Part shown: piece after piece, positions 18,019 to 27,767 of the stretch | How positions within the stretch are numbered: the first letter of the stretch is position 1 | How the letters are laid out: every line of letters starts with the position of its first letter | Assembly (NCBI RefSeq): GCF_947499265.1 | Contig: NZ_CANMNK010000001.1 | Coordinates: 395,001-459,000 of the forward strand | Direction of reading: 5' to 3' | Origin: an uncultured Roseobacter sp. | GTDB lineage: Bacteria > Pseudomonadota > Alphaproteobacteria > Rhodobacterales > Rhodobacteraceae | Length of the DNA stretch: 64,000 bases | Position numbers and translations under genes: made by a program | Notes under the pieces: model-generated | What the model was told of the DNA's origin: nothing | The model's input: only the letters and a program-made list of their open reading frames with translations | The model's database searches: none

Positions 18019-19308
18019 ATGAATACGATTTATGCTCTGGCATCGGCGCAGGGTAAGGCTGGGGTATCGGTCATCCGAATATCTGGGCCGGATGCCCATG
18101 CGTCGGCCCGTGTCTTGTGTGGAAAGCTGCCTGAGCTCAGGTATTCCGCGACGCGCTCCTTGAGAAATACCGCTGGCGATCTTCTCGATCATGCGCTGGT
18201 TCTTTGCTTCAAAGCACCAAACAGCTTTACGGGTGAGGACGTGGTTGAGCTACATGTCCATGGAAGCGTTTCAGTGGTTCGGGCTGTCCTAGAGGAATTG
18301 TCGAAACAGGAGGGCACCCGGTTGGCTGAGCCTGGGGAATTCACCCGGCGTGCGTTAGAAAATGAGAAACTGGACCTTGCCCAGGTGGAGGGGCTGGCGG
18401 ATCTCATCGATGCGGAAACCGAAGCGCAGAGAAAGCAGGCGGTGCGTGTTTTATCCGGTGCCCTGGGCGTGCGGGTGGATGGGTGGAGATCGAAGCTGAT
18501 CAGAGCGGCCGCCTTGCTGGAGGCCACAATCGATTTTGCGGACGAAGACGTGCCTGTTGATGTTAGCCCGGAAGTCTGTGCCTTGCTTGACGACGTGACG
18601 GCAGATCTCGAAAACGAAATCTCCGGAAGTTTTGTGGCGGAACGTATCCGTACCGGGTTTGAAGTTGCGCTTGTGGGCGCGCCAAATGCGGGCAAGTCGA
18701 CCTTGCTCAATCGTTTGGCGGGTCGTGAGGCCGCGATAACGTCGGAGATTGCCGGAACAACGCGAGACGTCATCGAGGTTCGGATGGACCTGCAGGGGTT
18801 ACCTGTGACTTTTCTCGATACCGCTGGGCTGCGTGATGCCGAGGATGAAATTGAAAACATCGGTGTTTCTCGCGCTTTGGAACGTGCGAGAGCAGCAGAT
18901 TTACGGGTCTTTTTGGCAGAGCCAGGGGAAAGCCTGATGCTGCCACCTCAGGAGAAGGATATCGTGCTGCACCCGAAGGCAGATATTTCAAACGTCGCGG
19001 GCAGTGTTGGTATCTCCGGGAAGACCGGCGCGGGCGTGCAGAAGTTGATCACACGGATCCAAGCAACGCTTCAAGACAGAACTGCACTTGCCGGGTTGGC
19101 CACGCATGAGAGGCATCGCGTTGCGATGGAGCGGGCTTTTGAGAGTTTGCAGGCCGCGCAAGCAATCTTGGGTGATGGCCCGGAGCTTTATGATATAGCG
19201 GCGGAAGAATTGCGGACGTCGATTCGAGCCCTTGAAGCTTTGGTCGGGCGTATCGATGTAGAAAACCTGTTGGATGAAATATTCTCAAGCTTTTGTCTTG
19301 GGAAATAG
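18019..19308 (+). CDS. mnmE: tRNA modification GTPase MnmE
   Basis: A 429-residue GTPase that, with MnmG, installs the carboxymethylaminomethyl group on uridine 34 of certain tRNAs. The N-terminal tetrahydrofolate-binding domain begins TIYALAS. The inserted G domain shows G1 (GAPNAGKST) near residues 219-227 and the TTRD segment. The C-terminal motif FCLGK ends the protein and carries the family cysteine (usually FCIGK). I start at ATG 18019 rather than the adjacent in-frame TTG. mnmG follows 4 nt later, so the two subunits are produced together. Confidence 0.96.
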   Translation: MNTIYALASAQGKAGVSVIRISGPDAHASARVLCGKLPELRYSATRSLRNTAGDLLDHALVLCFKAPNSFTGEDVVELHVHGSVSVVRAVLEELSKQEGTRLAEPGEFTRRALENEKLDLAQVEGLADLIDAETEAQRKQAVRVLSGALGVRVDGWRSKLIRAAALLEATIDFADEDVPVDVSPEVCALLDDVTADLENEISGSFVAERIRTGFEVALVGAPNAGKSTLLNRLAGREAAITSEIAGTTRDVIEVRMDLQGLPVTFLDTAGLRDAEDEIENIGVSRALERARAADLRVFLAEPGESLMLPPQEKDIVLHPKADISNVAGSVGISGKTGAGVQKLITRIQATLQDRTALAGLATHERHRVAMERAFESLQAAQAILGDGPELYDIAAEELRTSIRALEALVGRIDVENLLDEIFSSFCLGK

Positions 19309-19312
19309 CGGA

Positions 19313-21184
19313 GTGTTTCACGTGAAACATTTTGACGTTCTTGTTATCGGAGGTGGTCACGCGGGTGCTGAGGCGGCACATGCGGCGGCGCGGATGGGCG
19401 CACACACGGCCCTGGTCACCATGACCGAAGAGGGTATTGGTGCGATGTCCTGCAATCCGGCGATTGGCGGTTTGGGTAAGGGCCACCTCGTGCGTGAAAT
19501 CGATGCGATGGATGGCGTGATGGGCCGTGTTGCCGATAAGGCGGGTATCCAATTTCGCTTGCTCAATCGTCGAAAAGGTCCTGCGGTACAGGGTCCGCGC
19601 GCGCAATCAGATCGTCAGATCTATCAATCGGAAATGCTCTCGGAGATCAAATCTCGCGCCAATCTTTCAATCGTCCTGGGTGAAGTTGTTGATTTCAAGA
19701 TGCAAGGGGACCGTGTCACGGGCGTTTTCCTGCATGACGGCAGCGAGATGGATGCGACTTCTATCGTGTTGACCACAGGGACCTTTCTGCGCGGGGTAGT
19801 TCATATCGGTGACGTATCCCGATCTGGCGGTAGGATCGGTGAAAAGGCTTCCGTTAAGCTGGCTGAACGCATTGATTCCTTTGAATTACCGTTGGGTCGG
19901 CTGAAGACCGGCACGCCGCCACGTCTGGATGGAAAGACGATCAATTGGGAGGTTCTTCAGGAGCAGCCTGGGGATGAAGATCCAACCTTGTTTTCATTCA
20001 TGTCAAAGGGTGTAACCGCACGGCAGGTCAGCTGTGGCATAACGCATACAAATTCGAAAACGCACGACATCATCCGCGAAAACCTGTCGCGGTCCGCCAT
20101 GTATGGCGGGCACATTGATGGGGTGGGTCCGCGGTATTGCCCGTCGATTGAAGACAAGATTGTCCGGTTTGCAGACAAAGACTCCCACCAGATCTTTTTG
20201 GAGCCGGAAAGCCTATCCACAACCACCGTTTATCCGAATGGAATATCGACATCCTTGCCCGAATCTGTTCAGGAGGATTACGTTCATTCGATCTATGGCC
20301 TTGAAAATGCAGCGATTCTGCAGCCGGGGTATGCGATTGAATATGATTACGTTGATCCGCGTGCGTTGAGTGCCCAGTTGGCGTTGCCAAATGTGCCCGG
20401 ATTGTATTTGGCCGGACAAATTAACGGAACCACCGGATATGAAGAGGCGGCAGCGCAGGGATTGGTTGCCGGGTTGAATGCGGCGCTGGCGGCGCAGGGG
20501 CGTGACCCTGTGCATTTCTCGAGGTCTGAGAGCTATATCGGCGTTATGATCGACGACCTGACAACGCGCGGTGTGAGTGAGCCTTATCGCATGTTCACCT
20601 CGCGCGCCGAATTCCGGTTGTCTTTGCGCGCCGATAATGCGGATCAACGGTTGACGCCACTAGGCATAGATCTTGGGTGCGTTGGTGCGACGCGGGCAAG
20701 GGCTTACCTTGAGAAAGCGGAAAAGCTCGAAGTTGCGCGTGAATCGCTGAGTAAAAAGACATTTACACCGTCCCAGGCTTCTGAAGCTGGTATCAAAATC
20801 AATCAGGATGGCAGCAGAAGAACGGCCATGCAGCTTCTGGCATTCCCCGATGTATCGTTCGTGGAGATCACGGCTCTCGACGCAGGGTTCGAGGGGATCG
20901 AAGCGGAAACCCGAAAGCAAATGGAGAGAGAGGCGCTTTACGCGAATTATATTCAGCGACAACAGCGCGATATCGACCTGCTTCGTAAGGATGAGGCGCA
21001 GGTTATCCCGAGTGATTTTGCCTATGAGGGTTTGGAGGGTTTATCCAATGAGCTTAAATCCAAGTTGATCGCGGTAAAACCTTCCACGCTCGCGCAAATG
21101 TCTCGCGTGGATGGGATGACGCCGGCTGCGCTGACGCTAATTCTCGCGAAGTTAAGGCAGCGCAAGCGAAAGAAGTCAGCCTGA
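19313..21184 (+). CDS. mnmG: tRNA uridine-5-carboxymethylaminomethyl modification enzyme MnmG
   Basis: A 623-residue FAD enzyme, partner of MnmE. The Rossmann FAD motif is [12 protein letters not shown] near residues 11-22, and [15 protein letters not shown] follows. I choose GTG 19313, which aligns in length with the E. coli N terminus (MFxxxxFDV); GTG 19322 has a better-spaced GGAG, and an ATG at 19274 would overlap mnmE by 35 nt. A perfect parS site covers the first codons in every case, so the N terminus reads FHVKH because of it. The stop shares a base with the rsmG start (TGATG). Confidence 0.96.
   Translation: MFHVKHFDVLVIGGGHAGAEAAHAAARMGAHTALVTMTEEGIGAMSCNPAIGGLGKGHLVREIDAMDGVMGRVADKAGIQFRLLNRRKGPAVQGPRAQSDRQIYQSEMLSEIKSRANLSIVLGEVVDFKMQGDRVTGVFLHDGSEMDATSIVLTTGTFLRGVVHIGDVSRSGGRIGEKASVKLAERIDSFELPLGRLKTGTPPRLDGKTINWEVLQEQPGDEDPTLFSFMSKGVTARQVSCGITHTNSKTHDIIRENLSRSAMYGGHIDGVGPRYCPSIEDKIVRFADKDSHQIFLEPESLSTTTVYPNGISTSLPESVQEDYVHSIYGLENAAILQPGYAIEYDYVDPRALSAQLALPNVPGLYLAGQINGTTGYEEAAAQGLVAGLNAALAAQGRDPVHFSRSESYIGVMIDDLTTRGVSEPYRMFTSRAEFRLSLRADNADQRLTPLGIDLGCVGATRARAYLEKAEKLEVARESLSKKTFTPSQASEAGIKINQDGSRRTAMQLLAFPDVSFVEITALDAGFEGIEAETRKQMEREALYANYIQRQQRDIDLLRKDEAQVIPSDFAYEGLEGLSNELKSKLIAVKPSTLAQMSRVDGMTPAALTLILAKLRQRKRKKSA
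19314..19329. promoter_or_regulatory. parS: parS centromere site 1, inside the mnmG 5' end
   Basis: TGTTTCACGTGAAACA is a perfect 16-bp palindrome matching the bacterial parS consensus TGTTNCACGTGAAACA bound by ParB. It spans mnmG codons 1-6. Together with a second identical site and parAB 2.5-4 kb downstream it marks the centromere, about 3.3 kb from the putative origin. Confidence 0.93.
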
Positions 21185-21786
21185 TGACGTCGGATTTGAA
21201 TGTTTCACGTGAAACATTGAACCGATTGGAGTTATTCCATGGCCTTCTGAAAAAGTGGAATACGAAGATAAATCTGGTGTCCAAATCTAGTATTTCAGAC
21301 GCATGGGAACGCCATATCAATGATTCACTGCAAGTGTACCATCATGCGGGGGATGAAATAGTTTGGTCGGATATCGGAAGCGGTGGTGGTCTGCCGGGTC
21401 TTGTGGTCGCGATCTTGGCCAAGGAATTTCATCCGGATCGACATGTCACCATGGTGGAGAGTGACATTCGCAAATCCACCTTTCTACGCACCGTGATCCG
21501 TGAATTGGATTTGAAAGCTTCTGTTCTTGTATCGCGGATTGAGCAAACCACACCCATGAGCGCTGAGATCTTATCCGCACGGGCACTCGCGGATTTGGAT
21601 CAGCTGCTCCGATATGCGGAAATACATCTGACTCCGAGCGGGCGTGCGTTTTTTTTCAAAGGCGAAACCTGGGAAAAAGAGGTGGAGACAGCACGCAAGT
21701 CGTGGTCTTTTGATCTGGTTGCGCATAAAAGTAAGACGAACCCAAACGCTGCCATTCTTGAGGTGAAGGATATCCATCTTGTCTGA
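21184..21786 (+). CDS. rsmG: 16S rRNA (guanine527-N7)-methyltransferase RsmG (GidB)
   Basis: A 200-residue Rossmann methyltransferase that modifies G527 of 16S rRNA using SAM. The SAM-binding motif DIGSGGGLPG is near residues 63-72 and the family N-terminal LxxWNxKINLVSKSS helix is clear. The first residues read NVSRET because a perfect parS site is embedded in codons 6-12. The start shares a base with the mnmG stop, and the 3' end overlaps parA by 8 nt. Loss of RsmG gives low-level streptomycin resistance in other bacteria. Confidence 0.95.
   Translation: MTSDLNVSRETLNRLELFHGLLKKWNTKINLVSKSSISDAWERHINDSLQVYHHAGDEIVWSDIGSGGGLPGLVVAILAKEFHPDRHVTMVESDIRKSTFLRTVIRELDLKASVLVSRIEQTTPMSAEILSARALADLDQLLRYAEIHLTPSGRAFFFKGETWEKEVETARKSWSFDLVAHKSKTNPNAAILEVKDIHLV
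21201..21216. promoter_or_regulatory. parS: parS centromere site 2, inside the rsmG 5' end
   Basis: TGTTTCACGTGAAACA, identical to site 1 and 1887 bp from it. It is read in a different frame from site 1 (VSRET instead of FHVKH), so the DNA sequence and not a peptide is conserved. It lies 17 bp into rsmG and about 1.4 kb upstream of parB. Confidence 0.93.
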
Positions 21787-22588
21787 CCTATCACGCCCGG
21801 CTGGTCCGAAGATCATTTCGGTAGCGAACCAAAAAGGTGGCGTTGGAAAAACCACGACAACAATCAACTTGGCGGCAGCCCTGGTCGAAGCGGGGAAGCG
21901 CGTGTTGGTGGTTGATCTTGATCCGCAGGGGAATGCATCGACAGGCCTGGGTATCGAAACCGAAGATCGCGAATTAACGACCTACGAGCTTTTGCTCGAA
22001 GATATTGATCTTAAATCTGTTATTCTGCCGACTGTCACGCCAGGATTGCTCATTGTCCCCGCCACGGTGGATCTGAGCTCAGCAGATATCGAGCTGATTT
22101 CCAATGAAAAACGCAGTTTTCTGCTACATGATGCGTTGCGACAGACGGCGATGGATGCATTTGAGCTGGACTATATCCTGATTGACTGTCCGCCATCCCT
22201 GAACCTTTTGACGGTCAATGCGATGATCGCGTCGCATTCTGTGTTGGTGCCGTTGCAGAGCGAATTCTTTGCGCTGGAAGGGTTGTCGCAATTGATGCTG
22301 ACCATTCGTGAGGTGCGGCAAAGCGGAAATAAGGATTTGCGCATCGAGGGCATCGTTTTGACGATGTATGATCAACGGAATAACCTGTCCCTGCAGGTCG
22401 AGCAGGACGCGCGGGACAATCTGGGTGAGCTTGTTTTTAAAACACGGGTACCGCGAAATGTAAGGGTCAGCGAGGCACCATCTTTCGCGATGCCGGTTCT
22501 CACCTATGATACGGCATCAAAAGGCGCGCAGGCCTACCGGGCGCTGGCACGGGAAGTTCTGAGCAGAAATACAGAAAAAGTCGCATAA
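21779..22588 (+). CDS. parA: Chromosome partitioning ATPase ParA (Soj)
   Basis: A 269-residue deviant Walker ATPase that moves ParB-parS complexes along the nucleoid. The deviant Walker A KGGVGKTT is at residues 19-26 with the signature lysine K19. DLDPQGNASTGLG and the Walker B-like YILIDCPPSL follow. The start is TTG 21779, supported by GAAGGA about 8 nt upstream; it overlaps rsmG by 8 nt. parB follows after 10 nt. With two parS sites just upstream this is the chromosomal, not a plasmid, partition system. Confidence 0.96.
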   Translation: MSDLSRPAGPKIISVANQKGGVGKTTTTINLAAALVEAGKRVLVVDLDPQGNASTGLGIETEDRELTTYELLLEDIDLKSVILPTVTPGLLIVPATVDLSSADIELISNEKRSFLLHDALRQTAMDAFELDYILIDCPPSLNLLTVNAMIASHSVLVPLQSEFFALEGLSQLMLTIREVRQSGNKDLRIEGIVLTMYDQRNNLSLQVEQDARDNLGELVFKTRVPRNVRVSEAPSFAMPVLTYDTASKGAQAYRALAREVLSRNTEKVA

Positions 22589-22598
22589 GGGGGCTGAC

Positions 22599-23498
22599 AT
22601 GGCAGGTGGAGTGGATCGTAAACGAGGCCTCGGACGCGGCTTGTCTGCGTTGATGTCGGATGTTGCGGAAACGGAAAAGGTGGTCAGCACTGGACCAGCG
22701 GCAGCGGAACGCCTCATTCCGATTGAGCAGATTTCACCCAATCCGGACCAGCCCCGCAAAAGATTTGCAGAGGGTGATTTGGAGGATCTGGCAGCTTCCA
22801 TCCGCGAAAAAGGGGTCATTCAGCCGTTGATCGTGCGGGCGTTGCCAAGTGGACAATATGAGATCGTCGCGGGTGAACGTCGCTGGCGTGCGGCGCAGAT
22901 GGCCAAACTGCACGAACTCCCGGTTGTGGTGCGGTCCTTTACCGATGTCGAAGTGCTGGAAGTTGCGATCATCGAGAATATTCAACGGGCGGACCTGAAC
23001 CCGATAGAAGAGGCCGTGGGGTATCGCCAGCTGATGGACCGGTTTGGCCATACGCAGGAAAAAATGGCGGAGGCGCTTGGGAAGAGCCGTAGCCACATCG
23101 CGAACCTGCTGCGTCTGCTGAACCTGCCGGATGACGTGTTGGAGATGGTGCGCAAGGGTGATCTGAGCGCGGGACACGCGCGCGCGTTGATCACCGCTGA
23201 GAACCCATCGAAGATTGCCCAACAGATCATCAAGGGTGGTCTGTCCGTGCGCGCCGTTGAAGCGCTGGTGAAAAAAGAGCAATCCAATGGCGATGACAAT
23301 ATTTTCAGCGGGAACGCGAAGCCAAAGACCGAGACGAAGGATGCAGATACCAAGGCGCTTGAGGGAGATCTATCTGCCTCTTTAGGTATGAAAGTCGTAT
23401 TGAGCCACAAGCCAGGTCAGGAATCTGGTCAGATGACGCTACACTACAAATCCTTGGAAGAACTGGATGAACTGTGTCGGATGCTGAGCGGAAGCTAG
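22599..23498 (+). CDS. parB: Chromosome partitioning protein ParB (Spo0J)
   Basis: A 299-residue CTP-dependent DNA clamp that binds parS. The N-terminal segment (KRGLGRGLSALM) resembles the ParA-stimulating peptide, the CTP-binding box GERRWRAAQ is at residues 92-100, and ENIQR is at 126-130. The helix-turn-helix (EALGKSRSHIANLLRLLNLP) follows near 150-175, and the C-terminal dimerisation domain ends the protein. It converges on hemW with a 4-nt overlap. Confidence 0.96.
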   Translation: MAGGVDRKRGLGRGLSALMSDVAETEKVVSTGPAAAERLIPIEQISPNPDQPRKRFAEGDLEDLAASIREKGVIQPLIVRALPSGQYEIVAGERRWRAAQMAKLHELPVVVRSFTDVEVLEVAIIENIQRADLNPIEEAVGYRQLMDRFGHTQEKMAEALGKSRSHIANLLRLLNLPDDVLEMVRKGDLSAGHARALITAENPSKIAQQIIKGGLSVRAVEALVKKEQSNGDDNIFSGNAKPKTETKDADTKALEGDLSASLGMKVVLSHKPGQESGQMTLHYKSLEELDELCRMLSGS

Positions 23499-24664
23499 TC
23501 TTCCAATAGCGTTGCAATCACCGCATTCAATATCATAAACCCTTGTTCTGAAACGATAATTTTATCACCTTGGGTGCAAAGCATACCCATTTGCGTCAAT
23601 TCACCGATCTTTGTGGGTGACAGCGGTCGCCCTGCCAGCTTTTCATACCGCGCGCGACTGACGCCTTCCTTGAGCCGCAACCCCATGAGAAGAAATTCGC
23701 TCGCCTGATCACCTGTATCAAGCCGCGTTCTTTCCTTTTCAGAATTTGCCTCCTGCACGGAGTTCAGCCACCGCGCGGGGTTTGAATGGCATTCCGTGGC
23801 ATAGCGATGGCCGCGCATCGTCAGCCGACCATGGGCGCCCGGACCAATCCCAATGTAGTCGCCATACCGCCAGTAAATCAGATTGTGGCGCGATTGCGCG
23901 CCGTCCCGGGCGTGGTTCGACACCTCATACGCGGGCAGTCCATGTTCGTTGCATAGCTCTTGCGTCAGGGTGAAGAGATCCGCGCTCAGGTCCTCGTCCG
24001 GCAGCCCGCGCAGCTTGCCGGCGTTGTAGCGATCGCCAAATGCGGTGCCTTGTTCAATTGTCAGCTGATAAAGCGACAGATGATCCACGGCCAAAGACAG
24101 CGCTTGCTCCAGCTCGGCCCGCCAGGCGGCGAGACTTTGGCCTTGACGTGCATAGATCAAATCAAAGCTGACCCGATCAAAAGCGGCGCGCGCGATCTCA
24201 AAGGCTTTCAATGCTTCATCTGTGGAATGAAGCCGCCCGAGCTTTTGCAAATCTGGATCATTAAGCGCCTGAATTCCCATGGAAATTCTATTAACGCCCC
24301 CATCTCGAAAGGCCCGGAACCTGCCTGCTTCGACGGATCCCGGATTGGCTTCCAGCGTGATTTCCAGATCGTTTGCGCAAGCCCAGTTTTTGCGGATCTT
24401 CTCGATCACCTGTCCAACGGTCTCTGGCGCCATAAGGCTGGGCGTGCCACCGCCAAAGAAAACAGACCGCAGCACACGCCCGGGTGTTTCAGCCGCGGCC
24501 CGATCAAGCTCTGTCAGGTAGGCGTCGCACCAGGCTGGCTGGTCGATCTGTCGGGACACATGGCTGTTGAAATCGCAGTAGGGGCATTTGGCCTCGCAAA
24601 ACGGCCAATGGATATAAAGCCCGAAACCGCCCTGTTCCCAATCCTCAGCCAAAGCATCCCGCAA
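23495..24664 (-). CDS. hemW: Heme chaperone HemW (radical SAM, formerly annotated as coproporphyrinogen oxidase)
   Basis: A 389-residue radical SAM protein. The cluster-binding CxxxCxxC motif is at C23, C27 and C30, preceded by GLYIHWPFC. The HemW-type RHNLIYW sequence near residue 260 separates it from true HemN. By family knowledge HemW binds heme and transfers it to respiratory proteins, so the older oxidase name should be avoided. It overlaps rdgB by 20 nt and forms a leftward operon rph-rdgB-hemW. The exact start is slightly uncertain, with an in-frame TTG 12 nt further in. Confidence 0.92.
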   Translation of the reverse strand: MRDALAEDWEQGGFGLYIHWPFCEAKCPYCDFNSHVSRQIDQPAWCDAYLTELDRAAAETPGRVLRSVFFGGGTPSLMAPETVGQVIEKIRKNWACANDLEITLEANPGSVEAGRFRAFRDGGVNRISMGIQALNDPDLQKLGRLHSTDEALKAFEIARAAFDRVSFDLIYARQGQSLAAWRAELEQALSLAVDHLSLYQLTIEQGTAFGDRYNAGKLRGLPDEDLSADLFTLTQELCNEHGLPAYEVSNHARDGAQSRHNLIYWRYGDYIGIGPGAHGRLTMRGHRYATECHSNPARWLNSVQEANSEKERTRLDTGDQASEFLLMGLRLKEGVSRARYEKLAGRPLSPTKIGELTQMGMLCTQGDKIIVSEQGFMILNAVIATLLED

Positions 24665-25256
24665 TCAGTTTTGCGAAGGCATCTGCGCGGTGGCTGATCC
24701 GGTTCTTTTCCGCCGGGTCCATCTCGGCAAAGGTGATGTCATGCCCATCGGGTTGAAACATCGGATCATAGCCATGCCCGGTCTGTCCCCGCATCGGCCA
24801 GACCAGCGTTCCGTTGACTTTCCCTTCAAAGACTTCGTCATGCCCGTCAGGCCAGGCCAGCACCAGGGTTGCGCGAAACCGGGCGCGTCGCGGATGGCTC
24901 GCGCCCTTTTCCTCCAGCAAATCATGGGTCTTCGTCATCGCCATGATGAAATCGCGACCGTTCGACGTTTCCGCCCAATCTGCGGTGTAGACGCCGGGTT
25001 GATTGCCCAGGGCTTCGACTTCGATGCCTGAATCGTCGGCCAGCGCGGGCAGGCCGGTTGCCTCAACCGCGGCCCGTGCCTTGATCCGCGCATTGCCGAC
25101 AAAGGTTGTTTCAGTTTCCACCGGTTCAGCCAGGTTCATCTCAGCCGCGCCAACAACTGACACGCCATAGGGTTCGAACAGCTGTTGCATCTCTTCGAGC
25201 TTACCCGCGTTATGGGTCGCGATCAGGATACGTTTGCCGTCGAACGCCCGGGTCAT
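24645..25256 (-). CDS. rdgB: dITP/XTP pyrophosphatase (RdgB/HAM1 family)
   Basis: A 203-residue nucleotide-sanitising enzyme hydrolysing ITP, dITP and XTP to monophosphates. The N-terminal THNAGKLEE substrate loop, the [13 protein letters not shown] motif near residue 75 and the C-terminal SHRADAF are family hallmarks. Length is standard. It overlaps rph by 4 nt (ATGA) and hemW by 20 nt. The rph-rdgB pair is widespread in bacteria, which supports the call. Confidence 0.95.
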   Translation of the reverse strand: MTRAFDGKRILIATHNAGKLEEMQQLFEPYGVSVVGAAEMNLAEPVETETTFVGNARIKARAAVEATGLPALADDSGIEVEALGNQPGVYTADWAETSNGRDFIMAMTKTHDLLEEKGASHPRRARFRATLVLAWPDGHDEVFEGKVNGTLVWPMRGQTGHGYDPMFQPDGHDITFAEMDPAEKNRISHRADAFAKLIAGCFG

Positions 25257-25966
25257 GCAGCGGCCGATTTCTGCATGACGGCCAATTCGGAAACGCCTTT
25301 TTCGGCCAGATCCATCAGCGCATTCATCTGATCGCGGGAGAAGACGGAGCCTTCGGCGCTCATCTGTACTTCGATCAACTGGTGCGAGCCCGTCATGATG
25401 AAATTCCCATCGACGCCCGCCTCGGAATCCTCGGGGTAGTCGAGATCCAGCACCGGCTGTCCGGCATAGATGCCGCAGCTGATCGCCGCCACCGGATCGG
25501 TCATCGGATCACTGATCACGTCACCGGCTTTCATCAACTTGTTAACCGCCAGCCGCAGGGCAATCCACCCCCCGGTGATCGACGCGCAACGGGTGCCGCC
25601 ATCGGCCTGCAGCACGTCACAATCCACGGTGATCTGACGTTCGCCCAAGGCAACCCGGTCCACACCGGCGCGCAAGGACCGGCCAATCAGGCGCTGGATT
25701 TCAACCGTGCGCCCACCTTGCTTGCCCGCTGCCGCCTCACGCCGCATCCGCGTGTTGGTCGCGCGGGGCAGCATGCCGTACTCTGCGGTGACCCAGCCGA
25801 GGCCCGACCCCTTGATAAAGGGGGGCACGCGGTCCTCGATGGTCGCAGTGCACAGCACATGTGTATCCCCCATCTTGATCAGGGCGCATCCTTCGGCGTG
25901 TTTCGTGAAATCCGTTTCAATCGAAACGGCCCGCATTTCATCTAGTGCTCGACCTGAAGGGCGCAT
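25253..25966 (-). CDS. rph: Ribonuclease PH
   Basis: A 237-residue phosphorolytic 3'-5' exoribonuclease that trims tRNA 3' ends. I set the start at ATG 25966 ([12 protein letters not shown]), which gives the family's usual length and N terminus; an ATG 54 nt upstream adds a non-conserved extension. The phosphate-binding QTDGGTR-like element appears as [14 protein letters not shown]. It is divergent from hrcA, with 111 bp between starts, and heads the rph-rdgB-hemW operon. Confidence 0.95.
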   Translation of the reverse strand: MRPSGRALDEMRAVSIETDFTKHAEGCALIKMGDTHVLCTATIEDRVPPFIKGSGLGWVTAEYGMLPRATNTRMRREAAAGKQGGRTVEIQRLIGRSLRAGVDRVALGERQITVDCDVLQADGGTRCASITGGWIALRLAVNKLMKAGDVISDPMTDPVAAISCGIYAGQPVLDLDYPEDSEAGVDGNFIMTGSHQLIEVQMSAEGSVFSRDQMNALMDLAEKGVSELAVMQKSAAA

Positions 25967-26077
25967 GGGATATCCTTTGTTTGCTACCCTCCGATACCGT
26001 TCCCGCATGCCGAGATGCAACCCCGATTGAATTCTCTTCCTTTTATGCTTTTATTCAGCACCAGCTAGGATGCCATC

Positions 26078-27142
26078 ATGAACGACGTGCCGAATATTCT
26101 GGGGGAGATGAACGAGCGCTCGCGCGAAGTGTTTCGCCGCGTGGTCGAAGGTTATTTGGCGGATGGCGCGCCGGTCGGCTCCCGGACGCTGACACGCGAT
26201 TTCAGCGAAAACGTCAGTGCGGCGACGATCCGCAACGTGATGCAGGATCTGGAATATCTCGGGTTGCTGGACAGCCCCCATGTCAGCGCGGGACGTATCC
26301 CGACCCAACAGGGCCTGCGCATGTTCGTGGACGGGCTGCTGGAGATCGGTAGTCCGGATGAGACCGACCGTGAAATGATTGACGCGACCATGGGGTCAAA
26401 CGAGCAGGACGTCAGCGGTCTGTTGGATCGCGTGGGCTCTGCGCTGTCGGGTGTCACGCATGGGGCCTCTCTGGTGCTCACGCCGAAACGCGAGGCGCCG
26501 ATCAAACATATCGAATTTGTTTCGCTGTCACCCGACCGGGCGCTGGTGGTGCTGGTGTTTGCGGATGGGCATGTGGAAAACCGGTTGTTCACGCCACCGC
26601 CCGGTCAGACACCCAGCTCCATGCGGGAGGCGGCGAATTTCTTGAATGCGCTGATCGAAGGCAAAACGCTGGGCGAGGTGCAGGGCACCATTCAACGCGA
26701 AATTGCCAGCCGGCGGCAGGAGATCGATTCGCTTGCGCAGGAGTTGGTGCAGAGTGGTCTGGCGGTCTGGGAAGGCGAGGGTGATCAGATCGAGCGTCTG
26801 ATCGTGCGGGGCCGGTCGAATCTCCTCAGCGAAGACGGCGAAACCGAGGATCTGGAGCGGATCAGACGCCTGTTTGACGACCTTGAACGCAAACGTGATA
26901 TCGCGGAATTCCTTGAGCTTGCTGAAGAAGGCGACGGTGTGCGCATTTTTATTGGTTCTGAGAACAAACTTTTTTCACTTTCGGGTTCCTCTCTGGTGGT
27001 TTCCCCATATATGAACGCTGATCGAAAGATCATTGGCGCCGTGGGCGTCATTGGTCCGACGAGACTGAATTATGGACGCATTGTGCCGATTGTGAATTAC
27101 ACGGCACAGCTGGTCGGAAAGCTGATCTCTGACCGGAGCTAG
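26078..27142 (+). CDS. hrcA: Heat-inducible transcription repressor HrcA
   Basis: A 354-residue repressor of class I heat-shock genes, normally binding CIRCE elements. The N-terminal winged-helix region (NERSREVFRRVVEGYLADGAPVGSR; SAATIRNVMQDLEYLGLL) matches the family, as does the C-terminal GPTRLNYGRIVPIVNYTA. No CIRCE element (TTAGCACTC-N9-GAGTGCTAA) is visible in the window, so its targets, probably groESL, lie elsewhere. grpE follows 9 nt later with an AGGTG-type ribosome-binding site. Confidence 0.95.
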   Translation: MNDVPNILGEMNERSREVFRRVVEGYLADGAPVGSRTLTRDFSENVSAATIRNVMQDLEYLGLLDSPHVSAGRIPTQQGLRMFVDGLLEIGSPDETDREMIDATMGSNEQDVSGLLDRVGSALSGVTHGASLVLTPKREAPIKHIEFVSLSPDRALVVLVFADGHVENRLFTPPPGQTPSSMREAANFLNALIEGKTLGEVQGTIQREIASRRQEIDSLAQELVQSGLAVWEGEGDQIERLIVRGRSNLLSEDGETEDLERIRRLFDDLERKRDIAEFLELAEEGDGVRIFIGSENKLFSLSGSSLVVSPYMNADRKIIGAVGVIGPTRLNYGRIVPIVNYTAQLVGKLISDRS

Positions 27143-27151
27143 AGGTGAATT

Positions 27152-27715
27152 ATGGCAGAGCCCAAGAACGAAGAGTTTCTGGACGACATCGAAGACGCGG
27201 AAGCGGAGGCTTTTGCAGATGAGATGGAAGAGATTGATGACGAAGCGCTGGAAATTGACCAGCTGCGCGCGGAGCGTGATGAACTGCGCGATCGGTTCAT
27301 GCGGGCGCTGGCCGATGCCGAGAATGCGCGCAAACGGTCGGATCGGGATCGGCGCGAGGCGGAAAACTACGGTGGGTCAAAACTGTCGCGTGACATGCTG
27401 CCCGTCTATGACAACATGAAGCGCGCGCTGGAAACGGTGACCGATGAGCAGAAAGAAGCAAACTCGGCTTTGATCGAAGGCATTCAGCTGACGATGCGCG
27501 AACTTTTGAGCGTCTTTAAAAAACACGGGATCGAGGTAATCGCGCCAGAAGTGGGGGATCGTTTTGATCCGCAGCACCATCAGGCCATGTTCGAAGCGCC
27601 GGTGCCCGGGACGAAGGCGGGCGATATCATTCAGGTCGCCGCAGAAGGCTTCATGCTGCACGACCGGCTGCTGCGTCCAGCGCAGGTTGGGGTGTCGTCG
27701 ACGCCTGCCGGGTAA
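27152..27715 (+). CDS. grpE: Nucleotide exchange factor GrpE
   Basis: A 187-residue co-chaperone that releases ADP from DnaK. The N-terminal 45 residues are strongly acidic and lead into a long coiled coil (RAERDELRDRFMRALADAEN), followed by the C-terminal beta domain with VGDRFDPQHHQAMF and the GF-L-DRLLRPAQV segment. It is translationally close to hrcA (9 nt). dnaK is not in the window. A hairpin after the stop serves as terminator between it and convergent mutS. Confidence 0.96.
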   Translation: MAEPKNEEFLDDIEDAEAEAFADEMEEIDDEALEIDQLRAERDELRDRFMRALADAENARKRSDRDRREAENYGGSKLSRDMLPVYDNMKRALETVTDEQKEANSALIEGIQLTMRELLSVFKKHGIEVIAPEVGDRFDPQHHQAMFEAPVPGTKAGDIIQVAAEGFMLHDRLLRPAQVGVSSTPAG

Positions 27716-27736
27716 GCCACAGCCCATAGCGTGAAA

Positions 27737-27767
27737 AGAAGGCCGTCAGGATTTGGCGGCCTCTTTT
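27737..27767. terminator. Bidirectional terminator between grpE and mutS
   Basis: AGGCCG (27740-27745) pairs with CGGCCT (27757-27762); the loop contains the mutS stop codon. A CTTTT run follows on the plus strand and a matching T-rich run on the minus strand, so it may end both convergent genes. Confidence 0.5.

Noticed and set aside
26020-26077. Search for a CIRCE element or clear RpoH promoter upstream of hrcA
   Set aside because: No TTAGCACTC/GAGTGCTAA pair and no CTTG...CCATNT pattern with correct spacing was found in the gap.
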